A stretch of 9,622 nucleotides of DNA from an uncultured bacterium (GCA_902782905.1 CACZPB010000098.1:1-9622); one strand, 5' to 3'; counted from the first letter of the stretch, positions 1 to 5,822 are shown. Numbers and translations are program-made. Notes: generated by a model from the letters alone, not told the origin.

Positions 1-455
1 ATAGCGGCTTGTCTGAGTTTAACAGCTTCTTCCTTATCTTCCGGTTTAATTTCTCTTTTTATGTCGACTTTGTCTGTTTCCGTATCAGCAGAAGCTTCTT
101 CGTCAACGTCTGCTCCCTCAATAATTTCATCAGCCTTTCCAATTTGAGCAACTCCTAAGGAGTAATAAAAATCTGCATAATCCGGTTTAATTTTTATACC
201 GTTTTCCAGCGCATTTATTGCGACATCATATTTTTTTGCATTAATGGCAGCTACACCCAGATTGTAGTGTGTTTCATACATTGAAGCGTCCAAATCAAGG
301 CTCGCTTGAAGTCTGTTTACCGCAGATTCGTAATCTCCTTTTTGCATAAACTCGGCTGCTTTATTGTTCAATTCCTGTACTGCAATATTATTTATACAAG
401 CTGTGGAAATAACAGCCACCAGTAGGATAGATACTATCATCAAAGCTTTTTTCAT
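1..455 (-). CDS. Exported TPR-repeat protein, C-terminus cut by window edge
   Basis: This is a partial gene: the ATG lies at 455-453 and 151 codons are readable before the left edge. The N-terminus (MKKALMIVSILLVAVISTAC) is a signal peptide. Cys20 could be a lipidation site, but the lipobox is poor (Ser at -3), so a lipoprotein or a signal peptidase I substrate are both possible. Two TPR units follow, at about residues 33-60 and 62-95 (the second contains YNLGVAAINAKKYDVAINAL). A third begins at about 97 (YYSLGVAQIGKADEI) but is interrupted after helix A by an acidic linker of about 30 residues rich in Asp and Glu, before a probable helix B at the window edge. TPR proteins are protein-protein scaffolds; the partner is unknown. 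An AAGGAA ribosome site lies about 10 bases upstream of the start, with its own candidate promoter. Export is well supported; a specific function is not. Confidence 0.85.
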   Translation of the reverse strand, partial: MKKALMIVSILLVAVISTACINNIAVQELNNKAAEFMQKGDYESAVNRLQASLDLDASMYETHYNLGVAAINAKKYDVAINALENGIKIKPDYADFYYSLGVAQIGKADEIIEGADVDEEASADTETDKVDIKREIKPEDKEEAVKLRQAA

Positions 456-492
456 ATATAAAAATTCCTTGTCTCTCAAACAGATATTTGGT

Positions 493-521
493 ATTTTATT
501 ACACTAAGATTAATTTATCAA
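493..521 (-). promoter_or_regulatory. Candidate sigma-70 promoter for the left TPR gene
   Basis: On the minus strand a -35-like TTGATA (516-521) and a -10-like TAAAAT (493-498) are separated by exactly 17 bases. The predicted transcript start near 486 leaves a leader of about 30 nt containing the AAGGAA ribosome site before the ATG at 455. The spacing and position are good, but the region is AT-rich, so chance matches are possible. Confidence 0.5.
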
Positions 522-552
522 GTTTGTAACAAATTTTTATCCTTTATCTGTT

Positions 553-1080
553 CTATATTTTGGCTCTGGATTCTTTGTCGTCAAGCATTAGGTATAATTG
601 TTTCAGACGAAGAACGGTTTGCGGGTGATTTGAGTAACCATGTTCGTATGCTCTTTTGTACATTTTAAGTGCACGGCGGTAGAGCTGCCGCTTATAATAA
701 AATTCGCCCATATAAAAATAAGGCTCCGGACGGGAACTGTCAACTCCCATTGCACGACAGTAACAACCTTTTGCATAACGGTCTTTGCCTATCAAGTCAT
801 AAAGACTTCCCGCTCTTAGGGCGTAGATAATATTTTCAGGGTTTTTCCTACTTAATGCATTATATAAAACGAGGCTTTGTGTAATGTTTTCATTAAGTTT
901 ACCGTCTGTGGTTTTTAATGCGCTGTTATAAAAAACTTCGGCCTTTGCTTCAAGTTCTGCCTCGCTCAAATTTTTGTATTCTATTGGAATTGTATAATCA
1001 ATATTTCCCCTCAATGCTGCAAATGACGGACAAGAAACAGCAAAAAGTAATAATGCAAAAAATTTAATCAATCGAGCCAT
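553..1080 (-). CDS. Small exported TPR-repeat protein
   Basis: This 175-residue protein starts at the ATG at 1080-1078, with an AAGGAA ribosome site about 7 bases upstream. Residues 1-21 form a signal peptide with a basic start, a hydrophobic core and a likely signal peptidase I site after SFA (19-21); Cys17 is unlikely to be a lipobox. The mature part is made of TPR-like helical pairs. A degenerate unit spans about 45-82, clearer units span about 84-117 and 118-151 (YFYMGEFYYKRQLYRRALKM), and a closing helix runs at about 152-168. It probably acts outside the cytoplasmic membrane as a scaffold; no partner can be named. It is divergent from nuoA across 81 bp and lies 97 bp upstream of the second TPR gene on the same strand. 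The two could be co-transcribed, though each has its own candidate promoter. A link to complex I is not implied by sequence. Confidence 0.85.
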   Translation of the reverse strand: MARLIKFFALLLFAVSCPSFAALRGNIDYTIPIEYKNLSEAELEAKAEVFYNSALKTTDGKLNENITQSLVLYNALSRKNPENIIYALRAGSLYDLIGKDRYAKGCYCRAMGVDSSRPEPYFYMGEFYYKRQLYRRALKMYKRAYEHGYSNHPQTVLRLKQLYLMLDDKESRAKI

Positions 1081-1112
1081 ACATTTTTCCTTAATATTCC
1101 ATAATAATATCT

Positions 1113-1121
1113 ATTATATCA
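1113..1121 (-). promoter_or_regulatory. Extended -10 promoter element for the 175-residue TPR gene
   Basis: The minus strand reads TGATATAAT here, a perfect extended -10 (TGn plus TATAAT). No good -35 stands 16-18 bases upstream, which extended -10 promoters can tolerate. The predicted start near 1106 gives a leader of about 26 nt that includes the AAGGAA ribosome site before the ATG at 1080. Confidence 0.5.
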
Positions 1122-1138
1122 AAATTTTTTCAGTACAA

Positions 1139-1144
1139 TATAAT
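1139..1144 (+). promoter_or_regulatory. Possible -10 box for the nuo operon
   Basis: A consensus TATAAT is followed 17 bases later by the GTG of nuoA, but no recognisable -35 precedes it. A start 6-8 bases downstream would fall at 1150-1152 and remove most of the AGAGGG ribosome site at 1146-1151. Either the real start is elsewhere or the first message is nearly leaderless. It is a weak candidate. No better plus-strand promoter was found in the 81-bp gap, so the true promoter may lie inside the divergent TPR gene. Confidence 0.25.
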
Positions 1145-1161
1145 TAGAGGGTATAAAATCT

Positions 1162-1515
1162 GTGAAAGAACTCGTCTGTTTATCGGTTTTTATCATATTA
1201 TCTGCGCTTTTTGCCGCAATAATGATTGTTGCTGGATTTGTTTGTCAGTATAAGAAAAAAACTCCAATGAAGGAAACAACTTATGAATGCGGTGTTACGC
1301 CAATAGAGGATGCGAGAATACGATTTGATATCAGGTATTTTAACTACGCCATAATGTTTTTAATCTTTGATGTAGAAACTATTTTTTTGTATCCGTTTGC
1401 TGTCTTTGAAAATGCGCTGGGATTATTTGCTATAATAGAAGCATTTATTTTTATTTCTTTGCTTCTTTTAGGGTTAATATTCGGTATCAAAAAGAAAGTG
1501 CTGAGGTGGCTGTAG
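1162..1515 (+). CDS. nuoA: NADH-quinone oxidoreductase subunit A (NuoA)
   Basis: NuoA is a small membrane subunit of complex I at the junction of the quinone-site arm and the proton-pumping arm. The 117-residue protein has three membrane segments (about 5-28, 61-80 and 87-110). The long loop between the first two carries the family signature TTYECGVTP (39-47), with Cys43 in the loop that reports the active/deactive state in mitochondrial complex I. The second segment contains the conserved acidic motif FDVETIFLYP (69-78; Asp70, Glu72). Length and topology match the family. The GTG start is preceded by AGAGGG at 1146-1151 with 10 bases between. It is the first gene of the operon, and its TAG stop overlaps the preferred nuoB start by one base (TAGTG). 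Confidence 0.97.
   Translation: MKELVCLSVFIILSALFAAIMIVAGFVCQYKKKTPMKETTYECGVTPIEDARIRFDIRYFNYAIMFLIFDVETIFLYPFAVFENALGLFAIIEAFIFISLLLLGLIFGIKKKVLRWL
1503..1508 (+). promoter_or_regulatory. Ribosome binding site that fixes the nuoB start at 1515
   Basis: GAGGTG inside the end of nuoA lies 6 bases before a GTG at 1515-1517. The alternative in-frame GTG at 1506 lies within this SD sequence and has no good ribosome site of its own. The downstream start also gives the stop/start overlap TAGTG, the same arrangement as TAATG at nuoD/nuoH. Confidence 0.6.
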
Positions 1516-2060
1516 TGGGAAATTTTTTTGTTACCTCAATTGATTATATATTGAATAATTCAAGGGCAAATTCACTTTGGCCTTTAACTTTTGCTACTTC
1601 TTGCTGCGGAATAGAGATGATGCATACCGTGGCTTCTGATAATGATATTGCGCGCTTTGGCTCGGAAGTTTTCAGAGGTTCTCCAAGGCAGGCAGATTTG
1701 TTAATTTGTGCGGGGACTATTACACACAAGATGGCGCCTGTGCTTTTAAGATTGTACGAGCAAATGCCTGAACCAAAATATGTAATTGCGATGGGTGCGT
1801 GTACCTGTGGTGGCGGAATGTTTGCCAATAATTCATATTCTGTTATTAACGGCATTGATAAAATTATTCCTGTAGATATATATCTTCCAATGTGCCCGCC
1901 TCGTCCGGAAGCACTTTTGGATGCGGTTAGAAAGCTGCAAGGCAAGATAAAGAAGGAAACTTTTCTAAAAAGAGATGAATTTATGGATGCACATAATTCA
2001 AAGCTTATGCAAAAAGGGGAGATTCTTATAGAGCCGAAAGGAGAGCATTGTGAATTTTAA
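1515..2060 (+). CDS. nuoB: NADH-quinone oxidoreductase subunit B (NuoB), N2 cluster subunit
   Basis: NuoB (PSST) is the peripheral subunit that holds the terminal 4Fe-4S cluster N2, which reduces quinone at the interface with NuoD. Using the GTG at 1515 the protein has 181 residues; the upstream GTG at 1506 would add only three. All four N2 ligands are present: the adjacent pair Cys30-Cys31 (ATSCCGIEMM), Cys96 (MGACTCGGG) and Cys127 (PMCPPRPEALL). The conserved ARFGSEVFRGSPRQADLL stretch (46-63) forms part of the quinone cavity wall; it reads FRGSPRQ where FRASPRQ is usual. Pro-Met-Cys replaces the common Pro-Gly-Cys before the last ligand. The C-terminal 30 residues are variable in the family. 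It overlaps nuoA by one base and nuoC by eleven, which suggests coupled translation. Confidence 0.97.
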   Translation: MGNFFVTSIDYILNNSRANSLWPLTFATSCCGIEMMHTVASDNDIARFGSEVFRGSPRQADLLICAGTITHKMAPVLLRLYEQMPEPKYVIAMGACTCGGGMFANNSYSVINGIDKIIPVDIYLPMCPPRPEALLDAVRKLQGKIKKETFLKRDEFMDAHNSKLMQKGEILIEPKGEHCEF

Positions 2061-2484
2061 CGAGTTTTCAGAACTTTTTGGCAATTGTACTCTGGACGGA
2101 GACAAAATTCTTATAAATAAAGAGAAGTTGCATGATGCTGTAGTTTTTGTCTCAACGGAGTATTCTTATACAATGCTTAAGGAGATTATAGCAGTTCAGG
2201 CAGAAGATAAAATTGAACTTATTTATCATCTATATTCAATTACAGATGAAGAAAGTTTGAAGCTTTCAATACTTGTCCAAGACGAGGCTCAAACCGTTAC
2301 TGATATTTTTAAATCTGCTATAGCAGACGAAAATGAAATCTATGACCTTTTTGGGGTGAAGTTTGTGGATAACAAACAGTTAAAAAGACTCTATATGCCA
2401 GAGAGTTGGGAAGGGCATCCTCTCCGAAAAGACTATGTGCAAGATGATACGAGGTTAGCGTGGAATGACGACAACAACGTTTAA
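2050..2484 (+). CDS. nuoC: NADH-quinone oxidoreductase subunit C (NuoC, 30-kDa family)
   Basis: NuoC is a peripheral-arm subunit that packs against NuoD and stabilises the quinone-reducing module; it carries no cofactor. The 144-residue protein is at the short end of the family but contains the diagnostic C-terminal signature: ENEIYDLFGVKF (about 95-106) followed by MPESWEGHPLRKDY (about 117-130). The N-terminal half has the expected alternating strand/helix pattern and weak conservation. It is a separate gene, not fused to nuoD as in E. coli and many Bacteroidetes. The GTG start at 2050 has a strong AAGGAGA ribosome site (2038-2044) inside nuoB. Its 3' end overlaps nuoD by 20 bases, the longest overlap in the operon. 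Confidence 0.95.
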   Translation: MNFNEFSELFGNCTLDGDKILINKEKLHDAVVFVSTEYSYTMLKEIIAVQAEDKIELIYHLYSITDEESLKLSILVQDEAQTVTDIFKSAIADENEIYDLFGVKFVDNKQLKRLYMPESWEGHPLRKDYVQDDTRLAWNDDNNV

Positions 2485-3556
2485 ATTGAATTTGGGACCG
2501 CAACACCCATCAACTCACGGTGTTTTGAGACTTCTTCTTGAATTGGACGGGGAGAAGATAATTTCGTGTGAGCCGGATGTCGGTTATTTGCACAGAGGAA
2601 TGGAAAAAATGGCGGAAAGACTGAGCTATGTGCAAAATCTGCCGACTGTTGACAGAATCGATTATTTGGCAGGTTTTTTCTATTCGGCTCTTTTTGTTAA
2701 TACGGCAGAAAAGGCGCTAAATATCTGTATACCCAAAAGGGTTCAAGTAATAAGAGCATTGCTTTTAGAACTTAATAGGATTGCTTCACACCTTCTTTGG
2801 GTAGGCATGTTTTTAATGGATTTGGGGGCAACCTCGCCGTTTTTCTATACTTTTAGAGAACGTGATATGGTTTTAAGGTATTTTGAAAAACTTACAGGAC
2901 AGAGGATGATGTACAACTACTTCGTTTTTGGCGGAGTAAGGAGTGACATTGATTATCTTGGCGATGTTGAAGAAATTATAAAAATTCTCCCTTCTAAAAT
3001 TAATGATTACGAAAAGATAATAACCAACAATCCGATTTTTTTGGCCAGAACCAAAGGAAAAGGGATTATTACAAAAGAGACGGCTCTTAATTATGCTATA
3101 ACAGGTGTTAATTTAAGGTCTTCCGGAGTTTTATTCGATCTAAGAACTTCTGATGAACTATACAAAGAGTTCGGATTTACTCCTGTTGTTTTAAAAGGGT
3201 GTGATGTGTGGACAAGGTATAAAGCGAGAATTTTGGAAATGAGAGAGTCTGTAAATTTGGTCGAAAAATTTGTAAACTACTTAAAAAAGTCCGAGCCTTT
3301 AAGACAAAATCTTATAAACCCGATTAATCTCAAATTACCAGAAGGAGAGTATCAAACAGAAATAGAAGCTCCGAGAGGGTTGGCAGGTTGTTATATAAAA
3401 TCAACAGGCGGATGTGAGCCCTACAGATTAAAATGGAGAACCGGCTCCTATTATTCCGTAAACCTTTTAAGAGAATTGCTTAAGGGAAACTATTTAAACG
3501 ATGCAATTGCGATAGCAGGCTCTCTTGATATCATTTTACCGGAGGTGGATAAATAA
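2465..3556 (+). CDS. nuoD: NADH-quinone oxidoreductase subunit D (NuoD, 49-kDa family) with altered quinone site
   Basis: NuoD builds most of the quinone-binding cavity with NuoB. The 363 residues show the family blocks: LGPQHPSTHGVLRLL (10-24, His14 and His18), DVGYLHRGMEKMAE (38-51), MDLGATSPFF (118-127) and EAPRGLAGCY (301-310), ending in LPEVDK. It lacks the four nickel-binding cysteines of hydrogenase large subunits, so it is a complex I subunit. His18 (bovine His59) and Asp119 (bovine Asp160) are kept. The tyrosine that contacts the quinone headgroup (bovine Tyr108, Thermus Tyr87, in the motif LPY-x-D/T-R-x-D/E-Y) is replaced by Thr61 in LPTVDRIDYL. The usual NYFR-x-GGV block reads NYFVFGGV (151-158). 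The ATG is preceded by GAGG at 2451-2454 inside nuoC. The TAA overlaps the nuoH ATG by one base, leaving no room for nuoE, nuoF or nuoG. Confidence 0.97.
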   Translation: MTTTTFKLNLGPQHPSTHGVLRLLLELDGEKIISCEPDVGYLHRGMEKMAERLSYVQNLPTVDRIDYLAGFFYSALFVNTAEKALNICIPKRVQVIRALLLELNRIASHLLWVGMFLMDLGATSPFFYTFRERDMVLRYFEKLTGQRMMYNYFVFGGVRSDIDYLGDVEEIIKILPSKINDYEKIITNNPIFLARTKGKGIITKETALNYAITGVNLRSSGVLFDLRTSDELYKEFGFTPVVLKGCDVWTRYKARILEMRESVNLVEKFVNYLKKSEPLRQNLINPINLKLPEGEYQTEIEAPRGLAGCYIKSTGGCEPYRLKWRTGSYYSVNLLRELLKGNYLNDAIAIAGSLDIILPEVDK

Positions 3557-4656
3557 TGAATTATCTTTACTTCCTGTATATTGAGTTTCTTTCGCGCCAC
3601 GGTATACCAAAGCTTTTTGGAGATATTACTTTTTATATAATACCGTTTTGTGTAATTGCAGCTGCACTTTTAGTTGTAATACTCGCCTTGGTTTTGGTAG
3701 AGAGGAAGCTTTTGGGATTTTTTACACAACGAAAAGGTCCGAACAGAGTAGGTTATTGGGGGTTGTTGCAGACGCTGGCCGATGCTTTTAAGCTTCTTTG
3801 CAAAGAAAATATCACTCCCCAAAATGCAAACAGATTTTTATATAATCTCGCGCCCGTGCTTGTATTTGTCCCTGCAATGACAGTTTTGGGCATAATTCCT
3901 TATAGTGCAGAATTCACTTTCGTCAATTCTGCAACAAATGTGGTTTTGTATATTGTTCTTGCGGCTTTTCCGATTTTAAGTATATTTTTGGCGGGCTGGG
4001 CAAGTAATAACAAATATTCGCTTCTTGGTGCAATGAGGGCAATTGCGCAGGTTATAAGTTATGAACTCCCGATTTGTTTTGTACTTCTTTCTGTTGTAGT
4101 GTTAGCTTCTTCAATGAATCTTACGGGAATAACGCTCGCTCAATATTCGAGAAGCGGGGCTTTTGGTTGGTACTTTTTCCCTTGTTTTATAGGGTTTGTA
4201 ATAATGTTCATCTGTATTTTAGCGGAACTCAACAGATGCCCGTTTGATTTGCCTGAGGCTGAAAGTGAGCTAATTTGCGGTTATAACACTGAATACTCAG
4301 GCATGAGATTTGCAATGTTTTATTTAAGTGAGTATGCGATGCTTTTTGCAGGCTCTCTTTTTCTTGCAATATTGTTTTTGGGCGGATATTTATCACCATT
4401 TGGCGGATATTTGAGTTATGTAATTTGTGCAGATGGTCAAATAGCCTCTATCCTTGTATATTTTGAACAAGTATTCTGGCTCTTGCTAAAATCGAGTATT
4501 ATAATTTTTGTAATTATTTGGATAAGGGCAACGCTCCCGCGTCTTGCGTCATTTGATTTATTAAAATTTTCTTGGACAATTTTGCTTCCTTTGTCAATTT
4601 TGAATTTATTGGTTGTTTCAATATATAAGTTCTTTGCGCTTGGAGGTGTCTCATGA
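3556..4656 (+). CDS. nuoH: NADH-quinone oxidoreductase subunit H (NuoH, ND1 family)
   Basis: NuoH is the membrane subunit that docks the peripheral arm, forms the quinone entry tunnel and starts the E-channel of charged residues leading to the pumps. The 366-residue protein has eight or nine membrane segments and the two family signatures. The first loop reads ERKLLGFFTQRKGPNRVGYW (49-68), and the quinone-site loop runs from AELNRCPFDLPEAESELICG (223-242) to YNTEYSGMRF (243-252). The C-terminal block IRATLPRL (323-330) is also typical. The acidic residues of the long loop (Glu234, Glu236, Glu238, Glu246) are intact, so the membrane half of the quinone site looks standard even though NuoD is altered. 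Length is close to plastid and cyanobacterial NdhA. The ATG has a strong GGAGGTGG site (3541-3548). The stop overlaps nuoI by four bases (ATGA). Confidence 0.97.
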   Translation: MNYLYFLYIEFLSRHGIPKLFGDITFYIIPFCVIAAALLVVILALVLVERKLLGFFTQRKGPNRVGYWGLLQTLADAFKLLCKENITPQNANRFLYNLAPVLVFVPAMTVLGIIPYSAEFTFVNSATNVVLYIVLAAFPILSIFLAGWASNNKYSLLGAMRAIAQVISYELPICFVLLSVVVLASSMNLTGITLAQYSRSGAFGWYFFPCFIGFVIMFICILAELNRCPFDLPEAESELICGYNTEYSGMRFAMFYLSEYAMLFAGSLFLAILFLGGYLSPFGGYLSYVICADGQIASILVYFEQVFWLLLKSSIIIFVIIWIRATLPRLASFDLLKFSWTILLPLSILNLLVVSIYKFFALGGVS

Positions 4657-5015
4657 AAGCATTATTTGAAGGACTTTTTACTGTTTTTAAACATCTTTTT
4701 ATGAAGCCTGTGACACTGGAGTATCCGGAAAAGAAACCCGAAATTCCTGATGCTTTCAGAGGAAAACCGGTCGTTAAGGGGTGTATTGGGTGCGGAATTT
4801 GCCAAAAAGTTTGTCCTTCCGGTGCGATAAGTATTGTAAAAACAATGCAGGGTGAAGTTATATCTTATGTTATTGATGCAAAAAAGTGCATTTTCTGTGG
4901 CAATTGTGAATATTATTGCCCTAAGGATGCAATTCAGATGACAAAAGATTACGAGCTTGCCTCCGAGGATAAAAATGATTTAAAATTTACGTACAGAGGA
5001 GGGGAAGATGATTAG
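4653..5015 (+). CDS. nuoI: NADH-quinone oxidoreductase subunit I (NuoI), short 2x[4Fe-4S] form
   Basis: NuoI carries clusters N6a and N6b, which pass electrons to N2 in NuoB. Both ferredoxin motifs are complete, each C-x2-C-x2-C-x3-C-P: Cys44/47/50/54 (CIGCGICQKVCP) and Cys79/82/85/89 (CIFCGNCEYYCP). At 120 residues it is well short of typical bacterial NuoI (about 160-180) and nearer the small versions found with Fpo-type complexes and membrane-bound hydrogenases. The FRGKP stretch (35-39) just before the first cluster also resembles those versions. The N-terminal amphipathic helix that lies on the membrane (about 1-18) is present. The C-terminal tail is short, acidic and unlike the family norm. 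With NuoE, NuoF and NuoG missing, this is the outermost iron-sulfur subunit encoded here and the likely docking site for an electron donor (inference). The ribosome site is GGAGGT at 4642-4647. Confidence 0.95.
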   Translation: MKALFEGLFTVFKHLFMKPVTLEYPEKKPEIPDAFRGKPVVKGCIGCGICQKVCPSGAISIVKTMQGEVISYVIDAKKCIFCGNCEYYCPKDAIQMTKDYELASEDKNDLKFTYRGGEDD

Positions 5016-5523
5016 CAATCCTGTTATTTTTTATATAGCATCCTCCATAATTCTTGTTTTTGCCTTGATTTCCATGTTTGCCAAAAACATAATATGTTCA
5101 CTTTTGGCAGCAATAATGGTATTTTTTTCGGCTTCTATATTCTTTTTTGTTTTAGGAAGTGAATATAACGCAATTATTCAGATGGCAATATACGGACTCG
5201 CGGTTCCGATTATTATAGGAATCTCAATTATGTTTCTCTCAAAAAGTAATGATTCAAATAAAATATTTACGCTTCCATATTTGGCGGTTTTGAGTTCAAT
5301 AATTTTTGCTCTGGGGATCGTTTATACGATTATGATTTCTCTTTCAATGCTTCCGGATAGTTTTGTTTTAACTAAGGTTAGTGAAGCAAGTCACTTTGAG
5401 GTATTATCAGCCTTTGCAAAAGGTATTTTTATAAACTATATTTGGGCGTTTGAACTTATTTCTCTACTGCTTACAATAGTTATTGCGGGAGTATCAATTT
5501 TTAGGAGGGAGAGGATAAAATGA
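5008..5523 (+). CDS. nuoJ: NADH-quinone oxidoreductase subunit J (NuoJ, ND6 family)
   Basis: NuoJ is a membrane subunit between NuoA/H and NuoK. In solved structures its third helix switches between a pi-bulge and a regular helix during turnover. The 171-residue product has five membrane segments (about 7-24, 28-49, 54-76, 90-113 and 140-163), the length and topology of the family. Primary sequence is weakly conserved, so the call rests partly on position between nuoI and nuoK. The TM3 core, normally VYVGA followed by Val/Ile/Phe residues, reads IYGLAVPIIIGISIMF here (61-76). Tyr62 is kept, the glycine is moved one place closer, and a proline has been gained. The ATG has an ideal ribosome site, AGGAGG (4997-5002), inside nuoI. 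It overlaps nuoI by eight bases and nuoK by four. Confidence 0.93.
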   Translation: MISNPVIFYIASSIILVFALISMFAKNIICSLLAAIMVFFSASIFFFVLGSEYNAIIQMAIYGLAVPIIIGISIMFLSKSNDSNKIFTLPYLAVLSSIIFALGIVYTIMISLSMLPDSFVLTKVSEASHFEVLSAFAKGIFINYIWAFELISLLLTIVIAGVSIFRRERIK

Positions 5524-5822
5524 TAGGAATGTATCATTATTTATTTATTGGTCTAATCCTTTTCCTAATAGGAATTTTAGGCTCTATGCTTGCAAAAAAT
5601 GTAATAAAAGTTTTGATTGCTATTGAGTTTATGCTTACAGGGATTAACATAAACTTTGTGACTTTTGCAAAATTTGTAGACGGAATAAATTATAACGGAT
5701 ATGTCTTAACCTTATTTTATACCGGATTAGGCGCAGTAGAGCTTGCGGTTGCATTATATATTTTCTATCTTATGTATAAGAAAAAAGAAAGCGATAACAT
5801 AGAAAGGTACAGCGAATTATAA
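5520..5822 (+). CDS. nuoK: NADH-quinone oxidoreductase subunit K (NuoK, ND4L family)
   Basis: NuoK is a three-helix, MrpC-like subunit that relays charge between the E-channel and the first antiporter-like pump. The 100 residues match the family length exactly. Both buried glutamates needed for pumping are present: Glu36 in IAIEFMLTGININ (33-45) and Glu74 in GAVELAVAL (71-79), equivalent to E. coli Glu36 and Glu72. The ATG overlaps the nuoJ stop in ATGA and follows an AGGAGGGAGAGG stretch (5503-5514). The C-terminus after the third helix is short and charged, as is usual. This subunit gives no sign of the divergence seen in NuoJ next door. Confidence 0.97.
   Translation: MIGMYHYLFIGLILFLIGILGSMLAKNVIKVLIAIEFMLTGININFVTFAKFVDGINYNGYVLTLFYTGLGAVELAVALYIFYLMYKKKESDNIERYSEL

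Noticed and set aside
520..536. 7-bp hairpin (AAGTTTG/CAAATTT, 3-nt loop) followed by a few T on the plus strand
   Set aside because: It contains a G-T pair, is AT-rich and weak, no plus-strand gene ends there, and on the minus strand it has an A-C mismatch. It also overlaps the candidate promoter. Not a credible terminator.
1101..1117. Inverted repeat ATAATA-5-TATTAT between the divergent genes
   Set aside because: It consists only of A and T in an AT-rich spacer, with six-base arms. Chance occurrence is likely and it overlaps the -10 element, so no operator is claimed.
1544..1945. 133-codon open frame on the minus strand opposite nuoB
   Set aside because: It is wholly antisense to the N2-ligand region of nuoB, has no ribosome site of note and no family resemblance. 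It is a shadow of a strongly conserved gene.
2465..5015. Possibility that the cluster is a membrane-bound NiFe hydrogenase or Fpo/Ech complex
   Set aside because: NuoD lacks both CxxC nickel-ligand pairs, nuoA, nuoJ and nuoK are all present, and three separate pump subunits L, M and N follow. This is NDH-1, even if NuoI and NuoD have unusual traits.
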